Shown: in pieces, positions 1-10,868 of the stretch | Position numbering within the stretch: position 1 is the first letter of the stretch | Layout: each line of letters begins with the position of its first letter | From: Plectosphaerella cucumerina | Taxonomy: Eukaryota; Ascomycota; Sordariomycetes; Glomerellales; Plectosphaerellaceae | DNA length: 64,000 nucleotides | Assembly: GCA_020746995.1 (NCBI GenBank) | Contig: JAGPXD010000005.1 | Span: 3,720,001 to 3,784,000 of the forward strand | Direction: 5' to 3' | Position numbers and translations under genes: made by a program | Notes under the pieces: model-generated | Told to the model about the DNA's origin: nothing | Seen by the model: only the letters and a program-made list of their open reading frames with translations | Databases searched by the model: none

Positions 1-3000
1 TGGGCAGGTTTCCGCCACGGCCAGGTACCACCAGCCACTAACGAGCGAAGGTTTTGGGGGCATCGTATCGTATTTGCTTGGGCGAATCTGCAGCTACAGG
101 TACAGACGCGCTAGGGCGCCGGGTACCTCTGGGTACGAGACCGGGGGGTCGCGCCGACGGTGCTTGCACGCTGCACACTCAGGGGAGAGGAGGGGGGCAC
201 CGCGGTCCCACCCGCAGCGGCACTGTGCCGTACCTGGCGCCATGTGTGAGACACGATGGAAGGCACGACGGTAGCTGCACAGGGCGGCCAAACCGTTAGC
301 ACCTGCCTCGTTCCTTCCGTTGCGTCGACGCGTCTTCTCGAACGGCAGGCGTTGCTTTTCCCAGTACACTGGCAACACTGCACCTGCACCACGGTCGCAA
401 TCTCGACAGGCACTCATCATCCCCCATTCCACACCGCCGTCCACGCCTCCGTCCACACCTCATCCGCAGATTGCTGCATGCCCCTTTGCCCCTCCGAATC
501 TCGCTGATCCTCCTTCCTGTCGCCGGGAGACTGATCTGATCTGACGCCGCCGCCCGTCGTCCGCCGCTCCCTACATATCTGCAGCCTCTTCAGCGCAGCG
601 CCCGCTGGTTGGTCGTGTGCCGTGCCCCCCTGGCCGTGTTGTTGTTGCGGATTGAGCGCGGCGACATGAGCATCGACACAGGCAATCCCGGCAAAGACAC
701 GCCAAAGACAACAGGCGTCCGTCCGTCCGCACGTCCACCAGGTCTGTTCCTCTCGCCGACGGCGTCCGTGTCAATTGCCGTCCCATCTCGCGCCGCCAAA
801 ACCCACGCCGAACCACCACGCCGGCTGCACGCCGTTGCCTCCCACGCCAGGGCAGCTTGAGCCCCGTCGGTCGGCAGGGACCTGCAACTGCTGCAAGACA
901 CGCGCACCGGCCGCCTATTGGCCCTTGGCCCGCGTCCGAAGCGGTGGCATTGACCCGGATGGCGCTAGACAGGGCCCGTCGAGATGGGGGAAATGGGTCC
1001 TTGTCTCGCCGCGCGCAGGGGAGAAATGGTAATCAACAAAACTTTGAGAGACGGCCAGCCAGACCAGACGAGACGAGACGACAATGTGGAAGACGAAGCT
1101 CATGCAGCCGCGTCCGGGACATGCCTGCTTGCCTGCCAGAAAGACCTTCAGGAGAAAACACCGCGGGGACGCCAAGAGAGGCGCTGCCCCCGTACCAAGA
1201 CGCCTCGCGGGCCCACGCCAGGGAACGCGTTCTTCCGACCGATGAAAACACCCGTCGACGTCGTCCCAATCGCCCTCGGGGAATAGCTAGTGTCCGCGCT
1301 ACACCCTCCCCGTCCTGGATCGGGGCTAGCAGGATAGGGGTGCCTCCACGCATCACCATCTCGAGCATCCAGCCAACGCCGTGTCTTGCCGCCTCCTCGG
1401 TGTAATGTCGCAAGCAAATGCTGCTGGGCCGATGTCACCTGCCAGCCCTCGCCGCGAGAGTCGCATCGACAGAGGACTCAGGCAATCAGGTCCTTACTTG
1501 CTTTGCGAATCGACGCCTGCGATGTGTGGCTGTCGACTTGAGACACCGTTTGCCGTTGCTCCTGTGCGAATCTCGAGCCAATCTCCACCGCGTGTCCCAC
1601 CGCGATGCGTGCGGATGCAGCGGGACACTGCCCCTGGAGAGCATTGATCGGCCGTTCCCCAGCACGCCTCGCCGACTGTAGGTAACAGCGCCCTCCGCCT
1701 CGTACGCCTCAACGGCCGCCTCTCGACGTTTCGAGAAACGAACAAACCGGTCGACGAAGCCTTCCGGCCTCCCGCGCCGATCAAAGCCGACTGATCACCC
1801 CCTAGGACCGAAAAAGGCACGAGTCCGGGCGGGACTCACACAAGCGGCCGTCGAGAAAGAAAAAGGGTTGTCTCCCCCGTCCAGCAGACGGACACCTCGT
1901 ATCCCCCAGCAGCCTCTCCACCCGTCGCCTTTTTGCGTCGGCGCCGCGCCTGCGGACAAAGAAAGCACTGTGGAAACCGCCCAGGATAGCCATCCTTCCC
2001 ACGGCACACGGGTGTGGTCCGCTTGCCAGCGAGAATCGCAACGCAGAGACGGTGCTGTTGCTTCGTCATCGCATCGCCCAAGCGTTCCTGTCAGATCGCC
2101 GCCTTCAGCACTCGCTCGCGCCATGAGACTTCAGCAACTCAACGACAGGCCTCGTGTCAGAGCCCTTACTGTTCGCCCCTTATCGGCTGATGCCCACGGC
2201 GGAACTCCTATATTTAGGCTCCACTCGTACCGGTCCCTGAAGGTCATTGCCCCCGGTGCTCCCTCTTGGCACGGCCTCCCGACCCATTTCGTGGCCGAGA
2301 AGCCCGAGGTCATCCGGGGGGGGGGGGGGGGCATCCGCAAGCAGCACCACAGGCTTACTGCCTTCAACCTCGCATTGGCGTGGCCCGCGCTGGTGTTTCG
2401 TGACAGCACCGGCGACCCGGGGCCCGCCGCCGCGCCAAGGAGCCGCCCTGACGGCCTTGTCTCGCCTGTCAGACCGGGAGAGCGTCGGCATGACGGGCCA
2501 CAGTGTCGAGATGCTGGTTCCCCGCGGCTGTCTCGCCGTGCTTTGGCAGTTGGCAGGCTGGAAGGCTCATCCGATTTTCTTCTTGTTGAGTGCATTGGCT
2601 CGAGGCTAACATAAAGCTTGTTGCTGCAAAAGCGGGCTGGACAGGCCCACGTCTTACGATGCCTCCACCAGCCAAATCCGAAGCTGGCTGCCTTCCGTCG
2701 TTTCGAGCCATGCCGCCGGCGGCTGCTGTCGTCATGTGACAGCATACCTGCCGATGCTCGTGCGGGAGGTGATCGGCCGACCGCCGCAGTCCGGGCCTTG
2801 AACGCGCGTCCGGGCGAAGCCGGTGCAAGACCCGGAGCTGTGGACGAAGGTGTGCTAATGGATACTGCCCGGCCTCGACTCGCAACGTGTTCCCAAAAAC
2901 CCCGGGCTGTTCACCCAACGTCATCCGCCTCCGCACTCGGCGTCGGGATTCTCTTCTGCGGTGCAACGGGCCACAGCCTGCACGTGCAAGTCGCCGGCGT

Positions 3001-6000
3001 CGTGCCACCATGTCACGGCCGGCTGCTCCGGAGTGAGGGGTACCGCCTTTTAGATCGCATCCGCGGCGGCTGGAGGGCATTCCGGTTCAAGGTGCGCCAC
3101 TTTGGGCGGCGGGACTCGTCTCGTCGACTGGGCCTGATTATATGTCGGCCCGTGTTATGTGAGACTCAGCCGAGCGGCACTCAAAGTGTAGTAGAGACCT
3201 ACACTGATCTGTCGTTATCTTCCGTTATTTGACTCCACACCTACGATGCCATGGGCGATTCGACGCAGCTGTTGAACCACAGTTGCAGAGACTCATGTTG
3301 TTACGCCTCTGCACCGGTCAGCCATCTAGAGTTTGCGGCAAGAAGCACTTACGGTTCCCAGGATTCATCCCAGCCGGGCACGCGGCATCGTTCCAAGCAG
3401 CCTCACGCAGAGCCACAACGACTCCTTCGGTCTTGCAGCAGGCCGTGGTGCGGAGGCGGGATGGCCAAATGTTGGAAGGGGTTGAAAAAGGCAAGCATCT
3501 GCGATCAGAATCGCGCGTCTAAAAGCCAGCTTGGTGAGACAAGAGGGACAGGCCACGCCGAACACCTTTGCGAGGGGATCTAGTAGACCCTGAACGAGAC
3601 CCGCCTTGCTCGTCAGGCGCAACGAAACTGCTTTCGACGCAGCAAGAGGATCCAGCCCCATGCGAGGACCATACGCACCGGCTTGAACCGGGCGAGGAGG
3701 GAAGCTCGAATATCAGCCTGGCAAGTTGAACCCCTTGCTGGCCTTCCACGCCTTTGGCATGTCTCCGTGGAGGCGCTGAGAAGAGAATGACGACAGCAGA
3801 TGGACCGGTCAGGTTGTGTATCTGGTTGTCTCCTCCGGCCATCTCCGCTGGACAACGCCTGGGTTTGTCGTTGTGGCTGTCGAGCAGTCCCATGCCTACA
3901 CTTCCTCCACGTCGTCGGCGCATCTGCCTCAGCACAACCGGAAACCATCGGCAGGGCCTGGGCTCGCGATGACTCGAGTTAAAACTCTCCGCCAAGTGCT
4001 CTCATGCAGCCACCATCAAATTCGGCCGCCGAGAATCACGCAGTCACATTCTTTTCACGATGGCGTTGAGAAAAATCACAGGGGGTTCAACGCCGGCCAA
4101 GAAGCCTCGTACCAAAGTCCCTCCACAAACTCCAGTTCCCCTCACAAGGCAGTTGCCAAGTAGCCCTATCGACCGCCAGCCCTCCAGGCGGCTACCTCGC
4201 TTGTTCAATCTGCAGATGGCGGCCAAGACGGGGATACTCAGCTGCTGACCGGCGGATCTTCCGCGGGCTCCTCAACCGGAGGCTCCAGACGACGGAGTTC
4301 CGAACCAGCGAATCGAAACCGCCATGCAGCGGGACAAGGGTGCTCCCGTGGCGGCCGATGAGCTTATCGAGAACGCCATGCCAGAACCACCTGCCAGACT
4401 GGGCCAGGGGGCGTCGCGACCCACGGCTTGCTGACGAACATTGCCCCCAAGAAGACGATGCGCCATCAGCGCCACGATGAGCCGCCAAGGTGTGCTTGGG
4501 ATGCGGTGAGCGAACGAACAGCCGGCGTGGGGGCCTTGCAGCCGACATCGCGCAGAGCATGGCAAGGCTGGCAGCGGGCTTTCCGGTGAACATCGCGATG
4601 GTGTAGTGGGGAGCGCAGCTGCTGGGGTCTCGGGTGAGGCCCTGGTCGATCTGCTAACCGCCATGGGAGGCGCCGCCGCTGCATGGCGCTTCAACGGCAT
4701 CTGCGGCGCCGCATATTCCAAGCCGCAAAGGCGCGAAGGAAGCGAAAAAGCAGGGTAGTTGACCGTCATCATCTCGCCGAGCTTGTCTCGGTCAGGCAGC
4801 TCGCCTGCCACAAGACTTGGCCACCGCACGCTGACAGAGGCGGCTGGATGCTGATGCCAAGTTGGTCGCATTCACGTCGCACAGCGCAACGGCCGGCCAT
4901 CTTGGCCTGGCCGTGGAATTCAGAGCCAGCGCAAGCATCGCCAGCCGATCTGATGGGATCTGGTCTGATCTGTGCGATCTCTGCTCTCCGGATTATGTGA
5001 TCCTTCACTGGGCCGGCTGACAGGCGGAGTGGCAGGGATGGCCCTGCCGCGAGCTGGGCGTGTTTGCTTTTCGGCCTCCCACGGCCAAGACCAATGGGCT
5101 GCAGTGTGCTGACGAACGTCGGTGCTGTCGCAATCCCTAGCGGCGGCGTCGCGCGGACAGCCCTGTCGATCAACTGCCAGTTCTGGGCACTCTTCAACGG
5201 CAGGCCGGAAACGAAAAAGCATGGACGCCAGAGCCAGAGACTGGTCTGGCCAGGGCTGCCAGGCTGGTGGTGTTCGTCCGAGCTTCTACATTCTGCACAG
5301 CCGACTCGACGCATAGTGCCAAGACCCGTGCTGGGCCAGCAATCAAGACTGCACGGCAATCTTTGTCTTTATGGGCTGCGGTTTCAGGCACACGAGGCTG
5401 CAAACTTGGGGGTTGACTCGACAGCTTGACACTATTATCGTCCTGAGCCAGCCCCTGATCCCGGGAATCTCAACAGGCAACGTCAGATGACCGGGAGCTT
5501 GAGATAAACTTTCGGGATCCATATACCTCGATCTCGTCCGCAGCACACGTCCCGGCCGACGGATGAGCCTGATGTCTTGGTGGGTCCTTCACCCGACGAC
5601 CTGGCACCAGAGGCCGGACAACCTGGCGCCTCTTGGTTAAGCTGACGAAGCTGACAAGTTTCCGAGACAGAGCAGCCACCACAACCAGACTGGGCCTCTG
5701 AAGCTGCTCGCAGGCGAGGTGCCGGGATGCCGGGCAAAAGCGAGCCTGCTGGACAAGCGAGCTACCCCTGTTCGGCTGTGCAGAGCGCCAACAGGCCGGT
5801 CAGCCGTGGCCGCAGCTCTTCACGCGGGCAGACAATGCCAGATTGAGCGTCTCGCGAGGTCTTGGCATCATACGGCCTTGGCGGTCGCCGACCTGCCAGC
5901 TCTCAAGAGGGTCGGTAAGCAGGGCTCGTGCGCCCGAGCAGGGACATGTTCAGATGATCTTCATCTGAACCCCCTCGCGGGAGGCGCTCTCAGGACGGGG

Positions 6001-6382
6001 AAGCAGGGATGCCGACGGGCGTGCCCCGCCGTGCCCGCCTGGGCACCCCGTTTTCACCGCGACTCGCGAACAAGATTATTCTCTCACTCACCGGGGCACA
6101 TCACAGGGTGGACTCGGGGGGGGGGTCTTGGCTGGGGTGACTCGCCCAAGGGCAAAGGGGGCCCGAGGACGGTCCCTCGTCGGCCTTGCACTGCAGCGGA
6201 TGTAACCCAAGCAGGACAGGACGTGACCATCTGGCGTGTCATGGACGCACCCAAGTATAAGAAGACGACGACGTGCCCAGCATCTATCGACTCTTGATCC
6301 TCATCCAGCCAGCATCACCACTTCTTCCACTCTCCCTCTCTCTCTTTCTATTCTCTGTCTCCCAAGCCCCCTCGTCTTCACC
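1..6382. other. 6.4 kb without a supportable gene
   Basis: Open frames of up to 248 codons exist here (for example 1868-2614 on the plus strand). Their translations are Arg/Ser/Pro-rich on both strands, carry no family motif and form no splice chain, which is typical of chance frames in GC-rich DNA. Pyrimidine-rich plus-strand stretches resemble fungal promoter or 5' leader sequence. Two G homopolymers stand out: 16 G at 2316-2331 and 10 G at 6116-6125. An untranslated leader or noncoding RNA cannot be excluded from sequence alone. Confidence 0.6.
6256..6261 (+). promoter_or_regulatory. TATA-like box of the alpha-carbonic anhydrase gene
   Basis: TATAAG lies about 125 nt before the chosen ATG at 6383. 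It is followed by a CT-rich leader (about 6320-6375), the usual layout of well expressed fungal genes, which supports that start. Confidence 0.5.
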
Positions 6383-7201
6383 ATGAAGTCCGCCGTCCTT
6401 GCCCTTCCCCTCATCGCCTCGCTGGTTTCGGCCGTCTGCGACTACGGCACCACCTTCAACCCCCGCAGTCTCGAGGAGCGCGCGCCCGTGGCGTCGTATG
6501 GCTTCCACGAGACGGACGGCGCCCTGGGCTGGCATGGCCTCAACTCCAACTACAAGCTCTGCGCCAAGGGCAAGAACCAGTCGCCCATCAACATCGAGAG
6601 CAACGCCATTGCCCAGGTCGCCGGTAGCTCGCTGACCTTCCAGGTGGCCAGCCACCCCACGGGCGCCGACTTTGTCAACCTGGGCAGCACCGTCCAGGCC
6701 TTCACCAACGGCACCCTGGTGCGCAGCGGCAAGACGTACAACCTGCTCCAGTTCCACTTCCACACCCCCAGCGAGCACCACGTCGACAAGCAGCACTTCA
6801 GCGCCGAGGTGCACTTTGTGTTCCAGGCCGCCGACAACGCACTCGCCGTTGTCGGCTTCCTCATCGAGGTCGGCACCGACGCCGAGGCTGACCCCCTCCT
6901 GGCCAACATTTTCGAGCACGTCGCCGACATTGCCGTGCCCGGCTCCGAAGGCCTCACCGGCCCTCTCGACTTCACCGAGCTGGCTGCGCATCTCCAGAGC
7001 TCGCAGGTGTACCAGTACTCGGGCTCGCTCACCACGCCTCCCTGCACTCAGGGCATCGCCTGGAACGTCGTAGCCAACCCCATCCACATCGACATTGCCA
7101 CCTACCGCGCCGCCAAGGGCGTCATGGGCTTCAACTCGCGCTTCACCCAGAACCACCCTGGCCAGAAGAACCTCATCAAGCATGCCTGTGACGTGCTGTG
7201 A
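6383..7201 (+). CDS. secreted alpha-class carbonic anhydrase
   Basis: Predicted to catalyse reversible hydration of CO2 to bicarbonate outside the cell or at the wall. The single exon encodes 272 aa. The N-terminus MKSAVLALPLIASLVSA is a clear signal peptide, so I start here and not at the in-frame upstream codon at 6236. Alpha-CA hallmarks occur in order: QSPINIES, FHFHTPSEHHVD with the first two zinc histidines, AEVHFVFQ with the third, and YSGSLTTPPCTQGIAWNV with the substrate-pocket Thr. All three zinc ligands are present and the length is normal for the family, so it should be active. The region upstream is gene-free. A beta-class enzyme gene, frameshifted, lies at 40715-41496. Confidence 0.95.
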   Translation: MKSAVLALPLIASLVSAVCDYGTTFNPRSLEERAPVASYGFHETDGALGWHGLNSNYKLCAKGKNQSPINIESNAIAQVAGSSLTFQVASHPTGADFVNLGSTVQAFTNGTLVRSGKTYNLLQFHFHTPSEHHVDKQHFSAEVHFVFQAADNALAVVGFLIEVGTDAEADPLLANIFEHVADIAVPGSEGLTGPLDFTELAAHLQSSQVYQYSGSLTTPPCTQGIAWNVVANPIHIDIATYRAAKGVMGFNSRFTQNHPGQKNLIKHACDVL

Positions 7202-8427
7202 GGGGGGAAAGCATCATCAATGGGTCCAAGGAGAGAGGGGCAAAGGGGCAATGGGGTGAGGTGAGGTGAGGTGGGCATGTTAGCGCTGGCGTTGATGGCG
7301 GGTCATGGGGGCCCGCGGAGTTGTGGCACAGCCGTGGCCTGGCTGGAGCCTTTTTTCTTGGCATTCTGCCATCTGACTTGAACATATCTTATTTTTCCTA
7401 TGCGTCCTGAATATACTTGCATGCACGCAGACAAGGCAGACCCGAGGTGAGGGGGTGCACCGATGGTGATTGTTTGTTTGCTACATACGAGGTCCACCAA
7501 ACAGACTCTTGCCCAGGGTATCTAACTTATCTCTCCGAAACATGAATCGTGGGCAATGCGACGCCGGAAAAATAGAAACGAGCTATACAGTACACAATAC
7601 AGGGTAACCCCCTCGCGGGGTCCGCGGATCAGCAGGGCCGCATCGTGGACTAGACATGTGTGACACGGCCAAGCAGTAGCACTGCTACCCTTTAAGCGGG
7701 TAATCGGACGATGACCGGTCACCGCGTGGCGACGATGATCGAGTGAGCGTGCCAGCGTGCCAGCGTGCCAACCAGGCCGACGTGCTTGGCGAAGTGAGGT
7801 CGTCGGCAAGGCCCGTCGCTTGGAGACCCGGCTGAAGGGAACGACGGCGCGAGGGAGAAATGGTCGGTGAAAAGCTTGTCGCGTTGACAGGTCGTCGTCG
7901 TGTCGCGCGCCGGCGAAGGGCAGCTTCAGGAAAGGCGTCCACTTCCCCGCGGTCGGAGATGGGACGAGAAGGGACAAGACGAGGGCTATGCCGGGTCTTG
8001 GCGCGCAGGACCGGCAGTTGACTTTGGGGATGCATTCGCATTTGCGCCCCCCTTCTCCTCCTCGGTGAGGCGGCACTTGTAGTGCCAAGACGTGGGACCT
8101 GATGCCAAGACGTTGACAGAGTCGTGGAAATGACGGCGACGCTGGATCCGGAGGGGACCCTGAGCCCTGAAGGGAGGGGGGCTGTGTCGAGTTGAGGGCG
8201 GTCGGGGTGAATCTCGTCCCGACGCGAGGAGCGAGAGCTCGTCGATTAACTTCGCTGTTTTCGATCGATCGAGGTGGTGATGGGATGCAGCAGCAAAGGA
8301 CGGGGGGTCAAATCAGTCCGGTTATGCGGTGCCGGGTGCCGGGTGGCCGAGAAACGGCTCGACTCCGGGTCGCCCCCCTCCCCCACGTGCGTAGGTTGTC
8401 GTGCGGGCTGTGCTCAGGAACGCGCCC
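7202..8427. other. intergenic, 3' flanks of two convergent genes
   Basis: I see no gene. It holds the 3' ends of the convergent genes at 6383-7201 and 8428-8729. Small local repeats are visible: GTGAG units at 7255-7272 and CCAGCGTG units near 7750. Confidence 0.6.
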
Positions 8428-8729
8428 TCAGTTGTCGCGCTTGAAGACGGAGCGAGCCATGTCGGTAAGCGAGCGCCCGCCGAAAAGGAACTGGTTCGTA
8501 TGGCGGCCGCAGTGGGTGTAGACGTTCCTGTTGCGGTGGGGGATGCCAGAGGGGGAGTCGACCGAGGCGACTGAGTCGAGACTACGGGCGGACCTCTGGG
8601 ACGAGTACGAGGTGGAGCGCACCTGCCAGTGGCACATGGAGTCAGCTGTTGGAGTCTGGCGTCCGATGGAGGGTCTTGGCTTACCTTCTCGATAGTGATC
8701 GGGGCGGGAGCTGACTTGCGGTATCCCAT
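8428..8729 (-). CDS. small conserved-looking fungal protein, 79 aa
   Basis: Two exons on the minus strand: 8729-8685 and 8622-8428, joined in phase 0 across a 62-nt intron (8684-8623) with a GTAAGC donor and a CAG acceptor. The product begins MGYRKSAPAPITIEK, has a Ser/Arg-rich middle, then NVYTHCGRHTNQFLFGG and ends in MARSVFKRDN. There is no signal peptide or membrane segment. The split small frame, clean splice sites and non-random C-terminal half (CGRHTNQ, FGGRSLTDMA) argue that it is real. I do not recognise a named family and assign no function. It is convergent with the alpha-carbonic anhydrase gene. Confidence 0.7.
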
Positions 8730-10868
8730 TGCGGCAGGCAGGAAGCTTTACTGAAGGGAGCTAGAGGTATAAAGTGGTGTGCTCGGGCCGATGTGGTGAT
8801 GTTGGAAGCAGGTGGTGAGGGAGACTAAGGCAGGAGGTGTCGTAGAGGGTCGTATTGATGATACGCGGTCTACGGCACGAAATTGACTACAGTGGGAGGT
8901 GTCCAGTTGGAAAAAAATAGTCGTTGGAATTGAAGAGGAACACGCACAGCTTTATGTCTTGTTGTCGTCGTCGAAGGATGGGTGCATGCGAAAGCGAATC
9001 CGGCCGTGACCGAGATGTCCGGGCCTCAATTGCGCAGTGTGCTGCCGCGAGCCGGACACGCCCCACCCCGCGGCCCCACCTGAAGGTCACGTTCACGGCT
9101 GCGTTGCGTTGCACTGGCAGCGCCAGGACGACTTCAAGTGGTGAGGATGGCAGGGCTGAGGCCCAGATTGGCCAATTCCTGGGGGCCAACCGGCTCCGAT
9201 GATGCAGCCCGCCGGACGTTGTCCGTCTATCTCATCGTCGGGCTCAATTGGGCGCGGGGAGACCGGGGGCTTCGTAAGGCAGCAGCCATGGCAACATTGG
9301 CACGGCGCCGTCTTCCGGCTGATTGCGACGCTCTACGCTCAGCATTGTACAGATTTTGCTCAATCAGACATTTGCTTGCGAGCCTTGGTGGTCCTTCATT
9401 ATTCTAAAAAATACGCGAACAGGACCTCAGCCCGCAACAAACACGAAAAGCTTCCATCGTATTCAGCATCAAAGTCCAGGTGTATCTCGATCTCAACACC
9501 CTATGTCGATTGACCCGCTATGTCAATTGATCTACTCTGCCAATTGATCTACTCTGTCAATTGATCTACTCTGTCAATTGATCTACTCTGTCAATTGATC
9601 TACTCTGTCAATTGATCTACTCTGTCAATTGATCTACTCTGTCAATTGATCTACTCTGTCAATTGATCTACTCTGTCAATTGATCTACTCTGTCAATTGA
9701 TCGGACTCGCCGTGGGTGGTTGCCGTAGGATGAGACCAGAGTCAAACAAACACGCCGCCTCGTCATGATTGTCTCCCGGGTCATCCAACCGTTCGCCCAG
9801 ATGCATTTTGAGGAGGCTGAGTGCATCCGAGCCAAGCCCTACACCCCAGAAATCCTTCTATTGACCTTCTGGAAGCGGCACCGCGGCATGCAAACCGTCG
9901 TCAGCTGGGGCCGCCGCGTGGGCCCCCTCGGACGACGCCGATGCAGGGGAACGGGTCATGTGATGCGCTGGGCGATTAGGATCAGGCACCAAGGCAGAAA
10001 CAGTCCAAACAAGGTGTGGCTGCACTAGCCACCTGTATCGCCACTCGGCCGCCACAAGGCCCGGTCGTGGGGACGGTTACCCCGGATTTCACCCCGGGCC
10101 GTTGAAGCTTGTCGAAGAGCCGCACGCCGTGGTGGTGCCCGGCGGCATCGAAGCTCTTCCAGGAGCTTTCATGAGCTCACGGTTTTCTGATGAGGCGTGC
10201 GCCGGGCCGGAGACGGCTGCAATGGGCCTCTAAAGCGTGCCAACCGGGTCGCGGCACCTCACAAAATCAGTTCAGGTCTCAAAATGCCTCCCACCCTCAC
10301 TTTTGACCCCGATACCTTCGATGCGCCCTGCGTGGCATCATTGTAGTCAATGAGCATCGTCCCGGACCCGCGACGCGCTTTTGTCGGGGTTGCCTGAAAA
10401 TTGGGGATCTTGGTCGTGGTTTTGCCCTGTAATTGGGCCGGCCCCACCGCGCCTGCCCTGCACGTGAGACCCGCTTTTCCGCCGAGCCGTGCTTTTGCTC
10501 CCCCCAGGCTGGCTCCTTCCTCCACCCTGCCGCGTCCCAGCCTCTGCTCGCCTGGCTGTTCAACCTCGCGCGTGAATCATCACGGCCTCGACGCGGGCAT
10601 CATCTCCTCCCGCATCATCGACATTAATCCCGAAGCCATCCCCGTCTCCCGTCGCCCCAGTCGGTCGCGTCCCCCTTGCATCAAGGCCGACACCACCACC
10701 ATGAGAAGCACCTACCAGTCGTGACCCACGCACCAACATCCATCCTTTATCCTCCCTCCCTGCGCCGATCTCCATATACTAGGTGAGCCTCCCCGTCCTC
10801 CCGCTCCCCCCGACGCGTCTCTCACTCATAGTCGCCCCCATCAGGTCTCCATCTCCCCCATTGAAACT
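8730..10868. other. intergenic, 2.1 kb, contains a 17-bp minisatellite
   Basis: No gene found. It carries the tandem array at 9503-9702 and the promoters of the flanking divergent genes. A possible 5'-UTR intron of the downstream ATPase gene runs from a GTGAGC donor at 10783 to a CAG acceptor ending at 10844. Confidence 0.6.
9503..9702 (+). repeat. 17-bp minisatellite, about 11.8 copies
   Basis: The unit is CTGTCAATTGATCTACT. The first three copies (9503, 9520, 9537) are divergent. Eight identical copies follow from 9554 to 9689, then a partial copy. The first copy contains GTCGATTGACCCGCT (9505-9519), the exact reverse complement of AGCGGGTCAATCGAC at 17851-17865, which opens the second 17-bp array. 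Confidence 0.95.

Noticed and set aside
1868..2614. Plus-strand frame of 248 codons in the gene-free region
   Set aside because: Composition is random-like, it overlaps a poly-G run translated as Gly, and an equally long frame exists on the other strand (2131-2745).
6284..7183. Minus-strand open frame of 299 codons
   Set aside because: Antisense shadow of the alpha-carbonic anhydrase; repetitive Gly/Val/Glu composition.
9503..9702. CRISPR array
   Set aside because: The copies are directly adjacent without spacers and the genome is fungal; it is a minisatellite.
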